This document shows positions 33,298-43,740 of a DNA stretch of 64,000 nt, piece after piece. The DNA is taken from NCBI RefSeq assembly GCF_027887165.1, contig NC_077231.1, forward strand, positions 194,668,334-194,732,333. Direction: 5' to 3'. Numbering within the stretch: position 1 is the first letter of the stretch; every line of letters begins with the position of its first letter. The stretch is from Monodelphis domestica (taxonomy: Eukaryota; Chordata; Mammalia; Didelphimorphia; Didelphidae). The notes beneath the pieces were generated by a model. That model was not told the origin of the DNA and did not search any database. It saw only the letters and a list, made by a program, of their open reading frames with translations. Made by a program: the position numbers and the translations under genes.

Positions 33298-36200
33298 TTA
33301 CGTTCGATTATACCACAGTGTATTAGTCTCTGTGTACAATGTTCTCCTGGTTCTGCTCCTCTCGCTCTGCATCACTTCCTGGAGGTTGTTCCAGTCTCCA
33401 TGGAACTTCTCCACTTTATTATTCCTTTGAGCACAATAGTATTCCATCACCAACATATACCACAGTTTGTTCAGCCATTCCCCAATTGATGGGCATCCCC
33501 TCGTTTTCCAGTTTTGGGCCACCACAAAGAGCGCAGCTATGAATATTTTTGTACAAGTCTTTGTGTCCATTATCTCTTTGGGGTACAGACCCAGCAGTGC
33601 TATGGCTGGGTCAAAGGGTAGATATTCTTTTGTCGCCCTTTGGGCATAGTTCCAAATTGCCCTCCAGAATGGTTGGATCAGTTCACAACTCCACCAGCAA
33701 TGAATTAATGTCCCTACTTTGCCACATCCCCTCCAGCATTCATTACTTTCCTTTGCTGTTATGTTAGCCAATCTGCTAGGTGTGAGGTGATACCTCAGAG
33801 TTGTTTTGATTTGCATCTCTCTGATTATAAGAGATGTAGAACACTTCTTCATGTGCTTGTTAATAGTTTTGATTTCTTTATCTGAGAACTGCCTATCCAT
33901 TTCCCTTGCCCATTTATCAATTGGAGAATGGCTTGATTTTTTGTACAATTGATTTAGCTCATTATAAATATGAGTAATTAAACCTTTGTCAGAGGTTTCT
34001 ATGAAGATTTTTTCCCAATTTGTTGTTTCCCTTCTGATTTTAGTTATATTGGTTTTGTTTGTACAAAAGCTTTTTAGTTTGATGTAGTCAAAATTATTTA
34101 TTTTACATTTTGTGATTCTTTCTATATCTTGCTTGGTTTTAAAGCCTTTCCCCTCCCAAAGGTCTGACATGTATACTATTCTGTGTTTACCCAATTTACT
34201 TATGGTTTCCTTCTTTATGTTTAAGTCACTCACCCATTTTGAATTTATCTTGGTGTAGGGTGTGAGGTGTTGATCTATTCCTAGTCTCTCCCACACTGTC
34301 TTCCAATTTTCCCAGCAGTTTTTATCGAATAGTGGATTTTTGTCCCAAAAGCTGGGATCTTTGGGTTTATCGTATACTGTCTTGCTGAGGTCGTTTTCCC
34401 CCAGTCTATTCCACTGATCTTCCTTTCTGTTTCTTAGCCAGTACCAAATTGTTTTGATGACTGCTGCTTTGTAATATAGTTTGAGGTCTGGGACTGCAAG
34501 GCCCCCATCATATGTGTTTTTTTTTTCATTATTTCCCTGGATATCCTTGATCTTTTGTTCTTCCAAATGAACTTTGTTATGGTTTTTTCTAAATCAGTGA
34601 AGAAGTATTTTGGTAGTTCAATGGGTATGGCACTAAATAGATAAATAAGTTTGGGTAGGATGGTCATTTTTATTATATTGGCTCGTCCTATCCATGAGCA
34701 GTTAATGTTTTTCCAATTGTTCAAGTCTAGTTTTAGTTGTGTGGCGAGTGTTTTGTAGTTGTGTTCATATAGTTCCTGTGTTTGTCTTGGGAGATAGATT
34801 CCTAGGTATTTTATTTTGTCTAAGGTGATTTTGAATGGGATTTCTCTTTCTAGTTCTTGCTGCTGAGCTGTGTTGGAGATATATAGAAAAGCTGATGATT
34901 TATGTGGGTTTATTTTGTATCCTGCAACTTTGCTAAAGTTGTTGATTATTTCAATTAGCTTTTTGGTTGAATCTCTAGGATTCTTTAAGTAGACCATCAT
35001 GTCATCCGCAAAGAGTGATAACTTGGTCTCCTCCTTGCCTATTCTGATGCCTTCAATTTCTTTATCTTCTCTAATTGCTACTGCTAGTGTTTCTAGTACA
35101 ATGTCAAATAGTAGAGGTGATAATGGGCATCCTTGTTTCACTCCTGATCTTATTGGGAATGCATCTAGTTTATCCCCATTGCAGATGATATTAGCTGTTG
35201 GTTTTAGATATATACTGTTTATTATTTTTAGGAATGACCCTTCTATTCCTATGCTTTCTAGTGTTTTTAATAGGAATGGGTGTTGTATTTTATCAAAGGC
35301 TTTTTCTGCATCTATTGAGATAATCATGTGGTTCTTGCTAGTTTGCTTGTTGATGTGGTCGATTATGTGGATGGTTTTCCTAATGTTGAACCAGCCCTGC
35401 ATCCCTGGTATGAATCCTACTTGATCATGGTGAATTATCCTTCTGATCACTTGCTGGAGTCTTTTTGCTAGTATCCTATTTAAAATTTTTGCATCTATAT
35501 TCATTAGGGAGATTGGTCTATAGTTTTCTTTCTCTGTTTTTGACCTGCCTGGTTTTGGAATCAGTACCATGTTTGTGTCGTAAAAGGAGTTTGGTAGAAC
35601 TCCCTCTTTGCTTATTATGTCAAATAGTTTGTATAGTATTGGGGTTAACTGTTCTCTGAATGTTTGATAGAATTCACAGGTGAATCCATCAGGCCCTGGG
35701 GATTTTTTCTTAGGAAGTTCTTTGATGGCTTGATGGATTTCAATTTCTGATATGGGATTATTTAAGAATTCTATTTCCTCTTCTGTTAGTCTAGGCAGTT
35801 TGTATTTTTGTATATATTCATCCATTTCTCCTAAATTGGTGTATTTATTGCCATATAATTGGGCAAAGTAATTTCTAATGATTGCCTTAATTTCCTCCTC
35901 ATTGGAGGTGCTGTCCCCCTTTTCATCTTTAATGCTGTGAATTTGCTTTTCTTCCTTCCTTTTTTTAATTAGATTGACCAGTACTTTGTCTATTTTGTTT
36001 GTTTTTTCAAAGTACCAGCTTCTTGTCTTATTTATTAAATCAATAGTTCTATCACTTTCGATTTTATTAATTTCTCCCTTAATTTTTAGGATTTCTAATT
36101 TGGTTTTCTGCTGGGGGTTTTTAATTTGATCGCTTTCGAGTTTTTTCAATTGCATTTCCAATTGATTGATCTCTGCTCTCCCTTGTTTGTTAATATGAGC

Positions 36201-37106
36201 TTTCAGGGATATGAATTTGCCTCTGATTACCGCTTTGGCTGCATCCCAAAAGGTTTGAAAGGATGTTTCGCCATTGTCATTTTCCTTGATGAAATTATTA
36301 ATTGTTTCTATGATTTCTTCTTTAGCTAAACGGTTTTGGAGTATCATATTGTTTAATTTCCAATTGGTTTTAGATTTGGTTTTCCATGTACCATTACTAA
36401 TCATTATTTTTATTGCCTTGTGATCTGAGAAGGCTGCATTCATTATTTCTGCTTTTTTGCATTTGTGTGCTATGTTTCTGTGACCTAATGTATGGTCAAT
36501 TTTTGTGAATGTGCCATGTGGTGCTGAGAAGAAGGTGTATTCCTTTTTATCCCTATTTATTTTTCTCCACATGTCTATTAATTCTAATTTTTCTAAGATT
36601 TCATTCACTTCTTTTACCTCTTTCTTATTTATTTTTTGATTTGATTTATCTAAATTTGATAATGGTTGGTTTAAGTCTCCCACTAGTATGGTTTTATTGT
36701 CTATTTCTTCCTTCAATTCTCCTAGTTTCTCCATTAGAAATTTGGGTGCTATATTATTTGGTGCATACATGTTGATTAATGATATTTCCTCATTGTCTAG
36801 AGTCCCTTTTAACAAAATATAATTACCTTCCCTATCCCTTTTGATCAGGTCTATTTTTGCATTGGCTTTATCAGATATCATGATTACCACTCCTGCCTTC
36901 TTTCTATCAGTTGAGGCCCAGAAGGTCTTACTCCATCCTTTAATTCTGACCTTGTGGGTGTCAACCCGCCTCATGTGTGTTTCTTGAAGACAACATATGG
37001 TAGGGTTTTGGATTCTAATCCATTCTGCTATTCGTCTACGTTTTATGGGTGAGTTCATCCCATTCACGTTCAAAGTTATGATTGTCATTTGTGGACTCCC
37101 TGGCAT
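33298..37106 (-). pseudogene. L1 ORF2 (endonuclease / reverse transcriptase), one frame break
   Basis: Two frame segments. 34,434-37,106 (890 codons) includes the whole endonuclease (LNVNG, QETH, VGDLNQP, SDHKAI) and reverse transcriptase through the catalytic FADDMMVY (near 35,000-35,020) and beyond. 33,298-34,566 (422 codons) holds the C-terminal domain with the Cys/His motif C-x3-C-x8-H-C-x3-C. They join at a ten-T run (34,517-34,526; ten A on the coding strand) where a -1 shift moves from the first frame to the second. All catalytic motifs lie before the break, so a truncated endonuclease-RT protein could be made in one frame. Lacking the C-terminal domain, it would probably not retrotranspose well (family knowledge). 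Confidence 0.96.
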
Positions 37107-37636
37107 TTTGATTGCCTTCCCTAATTCTAACCTTTTCTTCTTCGGCTCTACCTTTTAGTCCAGTGATTTACTTTGAATCAGTCCCCCTTGTCCCCTCCCT
37201 TGATGTTTCCCTTTTTAGTCCCTCCCTTTTTGTTCCCTCCCCCTCCCCCCTCTCTTCCCCTCCCTTTTTGTTCTCCCTCTCCCCCTCCCCCCCTTGGTTT
37301 TCCCTTCTCCTTACCCTTGTTGGGTAAGATAGAATTCAAGATCCCAATGGATCTGGATGTTTTTCCCTCTCAGAGTTGATTTCCCTGAGATTGAGGTTTA
37401 AGTAAACCCCCCCCCTCTCTTCCTCTCCTTCTTATAGGAGTTTTCTTCCCCTCCCCTTCCCCTGTGAATCTTTGTGTGAGAACCATTATTCTATTTGGTC
37501 TTTCTTTACCCCCTATTTATACATTACATTTTCCCCATATATTAGTATACATAGATTGATATAAATGTAGTCCTTATAGAAGAGAGTTTGAGTAAAAGAA
37601 GATAACATTTTTCCCCTTTCCTTAATATTTACCTTT

Positions 37637-38560
37637 TCAGGTATTCCTTGCTCTTTGATTTTCGGTATCAAACTTTCCACAGAGCTCTGGTCTTTTCTTT
37701 GCAAAAAGTTGGAAGTCTTCTATTTTGTTGAATGCCCATACTTTCCCTTGGAAGTATATAGTCAGTTTTGATGGGTAGTTGATTCTTGGTTGGAGACCCA
37801 GCTCTCTTGCCTTTCTGAAGATCATGTTCCATGCCTTACGATCATTCAGAGTAGAACTTGCAAGGTCTTGTGTGACCCTGATTGGCATTCCTTTATATCT
37901 AAATTGTCTTTTTCTGGCTTCCTGTAGGATTTTTTCTTTTGTTTGATAGCTTTGGAATTTGGCAATTACATTCCTGGGAGTTGTCTTTTGGGGGTTTAGT
38001 GTAGAAGGTGTTCTGTGAGCTCTGTCAGTGGATGTATTGCCCCCTTGTTCTAGAATCTCTGGGCAATTTTCTTTGATTATATCTTGTATCACCATGTCCA
38101 GTTTGGTGTTTATTTCTGGCTTTTCTGGGAGTCCAATTATTCTTAAATTTTCTCTTCTCCCCCTGTTTTCCAGATCTATCACCTTGTCGGTGAGATATTT
38201 TATGTTCTCTTCTAATTTCTTGGTGTTTTGGCTTTGCTTTATTAGTTCTTGCTTTAAAGCCTGGTTTTCTTTTACAGTTTGGTCAAACTGGTTTTGTAGA
38301 TGCGTGAATTTCTTTTGCATCATTTCCCACTTTTCCTCCCAGAGGGCTTCCATCTTTTTGGTCCTTTCTGATTCAAATTCTTCATGGGTTTGTGGAGAGT
38401 TTCTATTTCCTTTGGAAGATTTTGGAGAATTTTCTTGTATATCTTCTTCTATCTGCTCTGTATTTTGTATTTTGGCTCCATAGAATGTGTCCAGAGTCGC
38501 CCCTTTCTTCTTATTTTTCTTGGTATTTTGGGGCTTCTGTGGTTCTGTGGAGTTTGCCAT
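37637..38560 (-). CDS. L1 ORF1 protein (RNA-binding chaperone), intact
   Basis: 307 residues, unbroken, same layout as the plus-strand copy: basic N-terminus, coiled coil at about 60-132, RRM-like domain from 'NLRIIGLPE', C-terminal domain. It differs from that copy at five residues: A2, P7, S177, N261 and S264 here. The spacer to ORF2 is 530 nt. Two intact ORF1s with so few changes support recent insertion of both elements. Confidence 0.96.
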   Translation of the reverse strand: MANSTEPQKPQNTKKNKKKGATLDTFYGAKIQNTEQIEEDIQENSPKSSKGNRNSPQTHEEFESERTKKMEALWEEKWEMMQKKFTHLQNQFDQTVKENQALKQELIKQSQNTKKLEENIKYLTDKVIDLENRGRRENLRIIGLPEKPEINTKLDMVIQDIIKENCPEILEQGGNTSTDRAHRTPSTLNPQKTTPRNVIAKFQSYQTKEKILQEARKRQFRYKGMPIRVTQDLASSTLNDRKAWNMIFRKARELGLQPRINYPSKLTIYFQGKVWAFNKIEDFQLFAKKRPELCGKFDTENQRARNT

Positions 38561-39302
38561 TTCTGAACGTGGAGGATTAGTTTTTCTTGCCTCTGTCTGG
38601 TGTTCAGAGGCAGTCCTGGGCAGATGGTTCTATGAGCTTTCCCTGGGTTAAACTGAATATGCCTCACTGGAACTGGAATGGAAGGGTCGGACCACGAGGC
38701 CACACTCTCCCCCTGGCTCGATTTCCGGAAGTTGCCTTCAGAATCCCTGGCCGTGAGGCTGTTTCGTCGGCCTGCGGGGGGATGGGCTGCCGCTTCCCCA
38801 AGCTCCGAGAGCACAGACTTTCACTGAGACTTGGATAGCAGGATCCAGCCTGTGAGGCTGTCTTGCCCGCCCTGAGGGTTGCTGTTGTTTTGACCAGCTC
38901 TCTGCAGCGGAGGCCCCAGGCAGTAACTTTCACCCGGACCAACCGGCTCTCTGCAGCGGAAGCCCCAGGCAGTAACTTTCACCCGGACTGGGACTTGGGT
39001 AGAAGACCCTGAGGGTTGTTGTTCCTCAGACCCTGCTCTCTGAGCCTGGCGCGGCTGCCGCTTCCGGGAGCCTTGGACTCTGCGCTCCTACCCCTGAGGT
39101 CCGAGGGATCTCGGGTTCTGGCTTTTAAGGGGAGCCGTACATTTTGAACCGGGTCCAGGTCCAGGAGGAGGGTTCCCAGGGTCTGTGCTGTTGATCGTTT
39201 TGAATTTCGGCGCCTTAGGAGCTTCTAGTTTGAGATCGGTCGGGAAGGGTTTTCCGGAGATCTGAACTTCAGCTTTCTCTAAGCCGCCATCTTAACCGGA
39301 AC
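38561..39302 (-). promoter_or_regulatory. L1 5' UTR / internal promoter with an extra 49-bp unit
   Basis: GC- and CpG-rich, like the plus-strand copy. Here 'gctctctgcagcgg(a/g)(a/g)gcc' with 'ccaggcagtaactttcaccc' occurs twice in tandem (about 38,894-38,942 and 38,943-38,991), a 49-bp period. The plus-strand L1 has one such unit (near 17,212-17,252). Confidence 0.88.
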
Positions 39303-39777
39303 CCATTTTGTCTTTTATCTCCCTGTGTGGTTAAGAATTCTTCTTTTTTTTGATGGCACCAAAAATATTTGGGATTAACTTCATAATGTCATTTCTGTAG
39401 TTGATGCTGCTGGTGAATTTTTTTTTAAATGCTCTTGTTTGCCACTCTCTCCAATATATTCCTAACTATTATTTGGCTTAATCTTATGATACATATCTGA
39501 CTGATACAGCTTTTTCAAAAAACCTTATTAGTTATTTAGTATTGAATAAACAATATTACTGGAGGAATTTCTGCACTTTCCACATTTCAATAAAACATTT
39601 TGGTATTGTGTTATTTCCCAAAGCCTAGTAACCAGACTAACTGAGGCAGGAAGACTATAAAAGATTTTTGTCCTCAACTAAACACCATGTTTAAAGCTTG
39701 TCGATCTTTAGTCAAACTAAAATAAGTGAACTTCATCAAAGAAGTCGAGATTTAAAGATTAAAGAACTCTAAGTTTT

Positions 39778-39978
39778 TTTTTTAAACCCTTACCTTCCGT
39801 CTTGGAGTCAATACTGTGTATTGGCTCTAAGGCAGAAGAGTGGTAAGGGCTAGGCAATGGGGGTCAAGTGACTTGCCCAGGGTCACACAGCTGGGAAGTG
39901 TCTGAGGCCAAATTTGAACCTAGGACATCCCGTCTCTAGGGCTGATTCTCAATCCACTGAGCTACCCAGATGCCCCCT
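39778..39978 (-). mobile_element. tRNA-derived SINE, SINE1/WSINE1 type, with 16-bp TSD
   Basis: Minus-strand copy: T-run, 'ttaccttccgtcttggagtc', 'aatactgtgtattggctcta', 'ggtcacacagctgggaagtg', 'aaatttgaacctaggacat' and head 'tcaatccactgagctaccca'. Exact duplication AAGAACTCTAAGTTTT at 39,762-39,777 and 39,979-39,994. Confidence 0.95.
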
Positions 39979-39994
39979 AAGAACTCTAAGTTTT

Positions 39995-41730
39995 AATGCC
40001 CATCCTTGATGAACTTATTTCTTGTCTTACTTGTTTCTTTAAATTCAAATAGGAAACTACCCTTTGGGAAGAGGGGAGAGAATGCTTTTACTTTTATGTT
40101 TCCTCCATTAGTGTATATTCTATTGGTACTAGATAATACTAAAAATAACTATTGCTAGCTCTTCCCTGTCTCTTGGTGCTAAACCTGTGTTTCTTTGTGA
40201 TAAAATGCAGAGAATTAGATTATTGGTCTGCATTTATTATGTAATGAAATGAATTGAAAATGCCACATAGACTTTGCATGATAACCAGTTAGCAGGCATT
40301 TATTAAACACCCCTTAAGTGCCAGATATTTTGCTAATGGAGGAACATACAAAGAAAAGAACAGTCATTTCAAATAACTTAACCTCTAATGGATAAAGATT
40401 AATTATAATAATTGGATAGTAGCACTCCTGAGTCACTGGAAAACAAAGCTATTTTCATTGAAAATATTTTCAGTGGGAAAACAATTAGGATGATTTCATC
40501 CTTAGTTTTTGTTCTTTTTGCAGAGTAGAAATCTATATTCTGGGCTTTGATCTAATAACAAATAGTACCTACTACATGCATATTTGAGGGGTTGAGTTTT
40601 GTCTCAAGTGTCTCCTTTTCAAAGGAATCCACTCTTCATATTTCAATGTCTGGAAATATCCTCATCCCTAGAAATACCTCTCTCTTCTTTCCTGGCATCT
40701 TCTTGGGTGGCACCTACATATTTGCTTTGTGGTAGTGTTAGTTTGTTAGTAATGCAGTTGGGTAAACACTAACCATATTATTGTAATAGTGCTATTAAAG
40801 AGATATCAGTGCTTTTACTATTATGGTTTATATAATTACTTGGAAGTACATATCTTTATAGTGCATTCACACTCTCACAAGTTTTCTGTTTACCTTTCTC
40901 CCTTCCTACTGTATGGGCAGGGTGATGATTTATTATTGTATCTAGTGAAGATCTCTTATGTTCCCTATACTTCTTTCCAAGTCATTTTACTCCCAGAAAG
41001 CTCTGGCTCATCTTCAAGATTACTCTAATTCTTGGTCTTCATCCAGTTGGACATAAACACATACCATTTATAAGTGGATAAAAAAATTTGGGGAGGTGGG
41101 ATTGTTCCTTATCATATTTGGATAAGTATAGCATTTTGAGAAACCATGTCAGATGCTATCAATATTTTGTAATTGTTGTATTCATAGGGGAACAGTCAAA
41201 AAAGTTTCTGAGAAGATGTACTTGGAAGTAGATTTTGGAAAGCCAAAGAGTGAACATTTTAAAAAGATTTTCAACAACTATAACTTCTTTATACTTTGGA
41301 GGAGAATCATAGAGAGGTAGTGAGGTTTTTTAGATTTACACAATGGGAACAAAATGTAACACTAAAGTCAAGGAGGTCTGCTGTTTACATAAACAATCTA
41401 GTCAGGGATATATGCCAAATAAGAGGAATGTGATCATTTTGCCTCCTTTACTTAGCCTTCCTTCTACATCATATTCATTTGTGTGGTATGCCAAAGGAGA
41501 ATTTTGGGAAATTCTAATCCCCAATATGATAGTTATCTGGGGAAAAGGACATTGCCAGATGAAAAGAGTTAAAAAGAAAGCATTGCTGCTACGATGTTGC
41601 TCAGAGATCTTACACTAGAAGCTGTGCAAATTTTGGCCAAAAAGAGTTATTATAATGTGAAAGGATCCTAGAGAAAATTGATTTGGGAGAACCCAAGTAT
41701 TACTGAACTTTATAATGTGAGGTAGTGTCA
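39995..41730. other. No gene recognised
   Basis: AT-rich. 40,285-40,400 has the opening of the ancient dispersed repeat ('ggcatttattaaacacccct', 'agtgccagatattttgctaa'). Frames at 40,789-41,028 and 41,343-41,618 have no recognisable domain. Confidence 0.45.
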
Positions 41731-41734
41731 ACAA

Positions 41735-41990
41735 GAAGTATTTATTATTTATTTTCTAAAAACAATCCCTGCCCTCAAGGACTTTACAATCTAATAGGGA
41801 ACACAACACACAAATAACTATGTACAAAGAAGATAGATGCAGGATAAAACTGTAGCTAATCAACCATGGGAAGACATTAATATTAAAAGAGATCAGTAAA
41901 GGCTTTTGGTAGAAGGTGGATTTTAGCTGAAACTTCAAAGAAATCTCAAGCTATAGCATTCCAAATGTAGGTCAGTCAGTGAAATGCTTA
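41735..41990 (+). repeat. Ancient dispersed repeat, 5' segment
   Basis: Blocks 'ccctgccctcaaggacttta', 'caatctaatagggaacacaa', 'ataactatgtacaaagaaga', 'aggcttttggtagaaggtgg', 'attttagctgaaacttcaaa' and 'attccaaatgtaggt' occur in the same order in the copies at 13.6, 43.7 and 57.4 kb. Confidence 0.6.
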
Positions 41991-42179
41991 AAGTGGGAAG
42001 ATATGAAGAAAATTGAGGGGTTCAGTGTCATGGGATTGAAAAGAATAGGTAGGTGAATGCATTATACTCTACAAATTAGCAATGAACCACTTTAGTGACA
42101 TGACTGAGAAGGGATTATGATAATTGATGAAGGACTAAAGTCATAATTTCTAGAATCCAATTTTTTAAAGTTCAAAAAT

Positions 42180-42420
42180 TTATGGACCAGAAGGAGTATG
42201 GCCATATAACTCCTGTTCAAGACCAAGTATGAAATTAAGAGCACCATCAGAGAAACTACTTGAGATGATTAGTAGTTTCAGTAAGCCAGCATAGTATAAA
42301 ATAAATACACCGACATCATCACCACTCTACAGAATCTAGGACAAGAAATGATAAAAGAAATTTCATTCAAAATAATATCAAAACACATAAAGCATCTGAG
42401 TTAGCCTGTCAAGACACACT
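42180..42420 (+). mobile_element. Old L1 ORF2 fragment
   Basis: The plus-strand translation, with stops, parallels the ORF2 stretch that follows the RT catalytic motif in the young L1s (SFSKPA.YKIN..., then ...KKFHSK..). The underlying DNA 'gatgattagtagtttcagta' and 'atttcattcaaaataatatc' aligns with it. Confidence 0.7.
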
Positions 42421-42439
42421 TTTGATTTAAGTAACTGCA

Positions 42440-42605
42440 GATAGTATGGTAGAGTGGAAAGAGGATTGAATCTGCAGTCATTTACTAGAATTTAAATTGG
42501 ATAAATCACTCTTTGGCTTTGGTTTCCTCATATGTAAAATAGAGTTGAACTAAACAATCTCTATTGTCTTTTCTAGCTCTCAATCTATGATCTTTTGAAA
42601 AGACA
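42440..42605 (+). repeat. MIR/Ther-type ancient SINE
   Basis: 'tatggtagagtggaaagagg', 'gctttggtttcctcatatgt', 'aaaatagagttgaactaaac' and 'ctagctctcaatctatgatc'. Confidence 0.75.
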
Positions 42606-42609
42606 GTCC

Positions 42610-43640
42610 TACCCTAGCAGAATTTTGGCTGGCTTTTATTAGATGAGTGTGGTGGTTTATAGTCTGTGGATATGACTATAAAGATTTATCTGTAGTCTCT
42701 TATCAAGGAGAGGCTTTTTAGCTGTTGTCTCAAAGAAGATGGAAGCTGAGATAGTCAGCAGGTGGTCCTGAAGAGGAAAAACTTAGTCTCTTTACTAAGA
42801 GAAGCTTGGTAGTCATACACATAACAGATCCAACCAGTTGTGACCGACAAAGCAAGACCCAGCTGAGATACTTCAACAATGATGATAGAATGAGCCATAG
42901 CCATGAAATCAGCTATCACCATGAAAACAGCTGTAACTCAGGCCAAGCTCAACTCACTCATGGGAAATAAAAGAAATGGGGTGGCAGAGAATAAATAACA
43001 TGATGAAATTACTAAAGGACATTGGCAGCCTTGTAGCTTTGGAAGACAACCTGAAAAATAATCAGAACTACTAGAGTAGTTATAACAAGTCTTTAATCAC
43101 CGCGAGGGAGACTATAATAAAAAATGCAACACAGAGCCACCACCCTAGAAGGACAATGGTTTTGGGAAAGACATATGACAATGAAATACTAGGAATTTCT
43201 GCTGATCTATAAAAAGTGGAATCCCTTAAGGATCTTAGGAGAGGGTAAGGACAACTGTTTCATAGTATGAATTCACTGAGTAGACAGAGTCTAGGGTACT
43301 TGAGAACTGGCTAGGTGTATTAAGAGAGGTTAAAGTAGTTGAAGAGGTTCTTTAAGGTTTGATTGTCTTTAGCCATTCCTGTCTAGGGTGATTGAGAGTA
43401 TTAGGAGAATTGATAGTCTTCTTTCAAATTAGGTCCTCTGGGGTAGAAATCTTCTGGGATGTAGGTGAAACCAATTCACAGGCAATTTAGGCAATTCATA
43501 CATGTGAGTTCTTTCTTTTAACCTCTGGGAGAATCCGTAATGGAATTAACTAAAATAATATTGTCACCCCTCTACACATATCTGTTGGCCACATATGATC
43601 CTCATGTATGTACCTTTTAAAATGTGTAATAGGTACACTT
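42610..43640. other. No gene recognised; unassigned sequence
   Basis: About 1 kb with no coding pattern. It could be another worn LTR or ERV fragment, given 'gatctataaaaagtggaatc' near 43,208, but I find no defining ends or duplication. Confidence 0.35.
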
Positions 43641-43740
43641 GTGCCCTGCCCACGTGTTCTCTATATGTGTGCATATATATGATATACACACATATTTGTG
43701 TATATATATATATACACATATATGTTAATTAATCAATAAG
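43640..43740. repeat. AT/CA-rich low-complexity tract
   Basis: 'tgtgcatatatatgatatac', 'acacatatttgtgtatatat' and similar. Confidence 0.75.

Larger units (their letters stand above)
32951..39302 (-). mobile_element. Full-length young L1 retrotransposon, minus strand
   Basis: A complete ~6.35-kb L1 in the opposite orientation to the one at 16.9-23.2 kb and nearly identical to it. It has a T-run (its poly(A) tail) at 32,947-32,959, 3' UTR to about 33,297, ORF2 33,298-37,106, a polypurine spacer, ORF1 37,637-38,560 and a GC-rich 5' UTR to about 39,301. The first ~4 bases of the element are missing relative to the plus-strand copy. The flanking 14-bp duplication is exact. Its only visible coding defect is the ten-A frame break in ORF2. 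Its 5' UTR carries an extra 49-bp tandem unit. Confidence 0.98.
31925..39650 (-). mobile_element. Old L1 (3' half), split by the young minus-strand L1
   Basis: The part at about 31,925-32,950 matches, in order but with heavy decay, the antisense of the L1 3' UTR and ORF2 C-terminus ('ggtatactcctcttttattt', 'ccacagttttttccaattat', 'ggactcactggttcaaagga', 'gagaaatggctcttgctgtt'). It stops at the young L1 (32,951-39,302) and resumes at 39,303 with 'ttatctccctgtgtggttaa' and further ORF2 antisense sequence to about 39,650. Both elements are on the minus strand, so this is L1 inserted into L1 in the same orientation. The start is approximate. Confidence 0.8.

Noticed and set aside
34999-35424. 141-codon frame antisense to L1 ORF2 (also at 20,727-21,152)
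   Set aside because: Present only because both L1s share the same antisense open stretch; no known product.
16892-39302. The two young L1s as one segmental inverted duplication
   Set aside because: Each has its own target-site duplication (16 bp and 14 bp, unrelated) and the flanks differ, so they are independent insertions.
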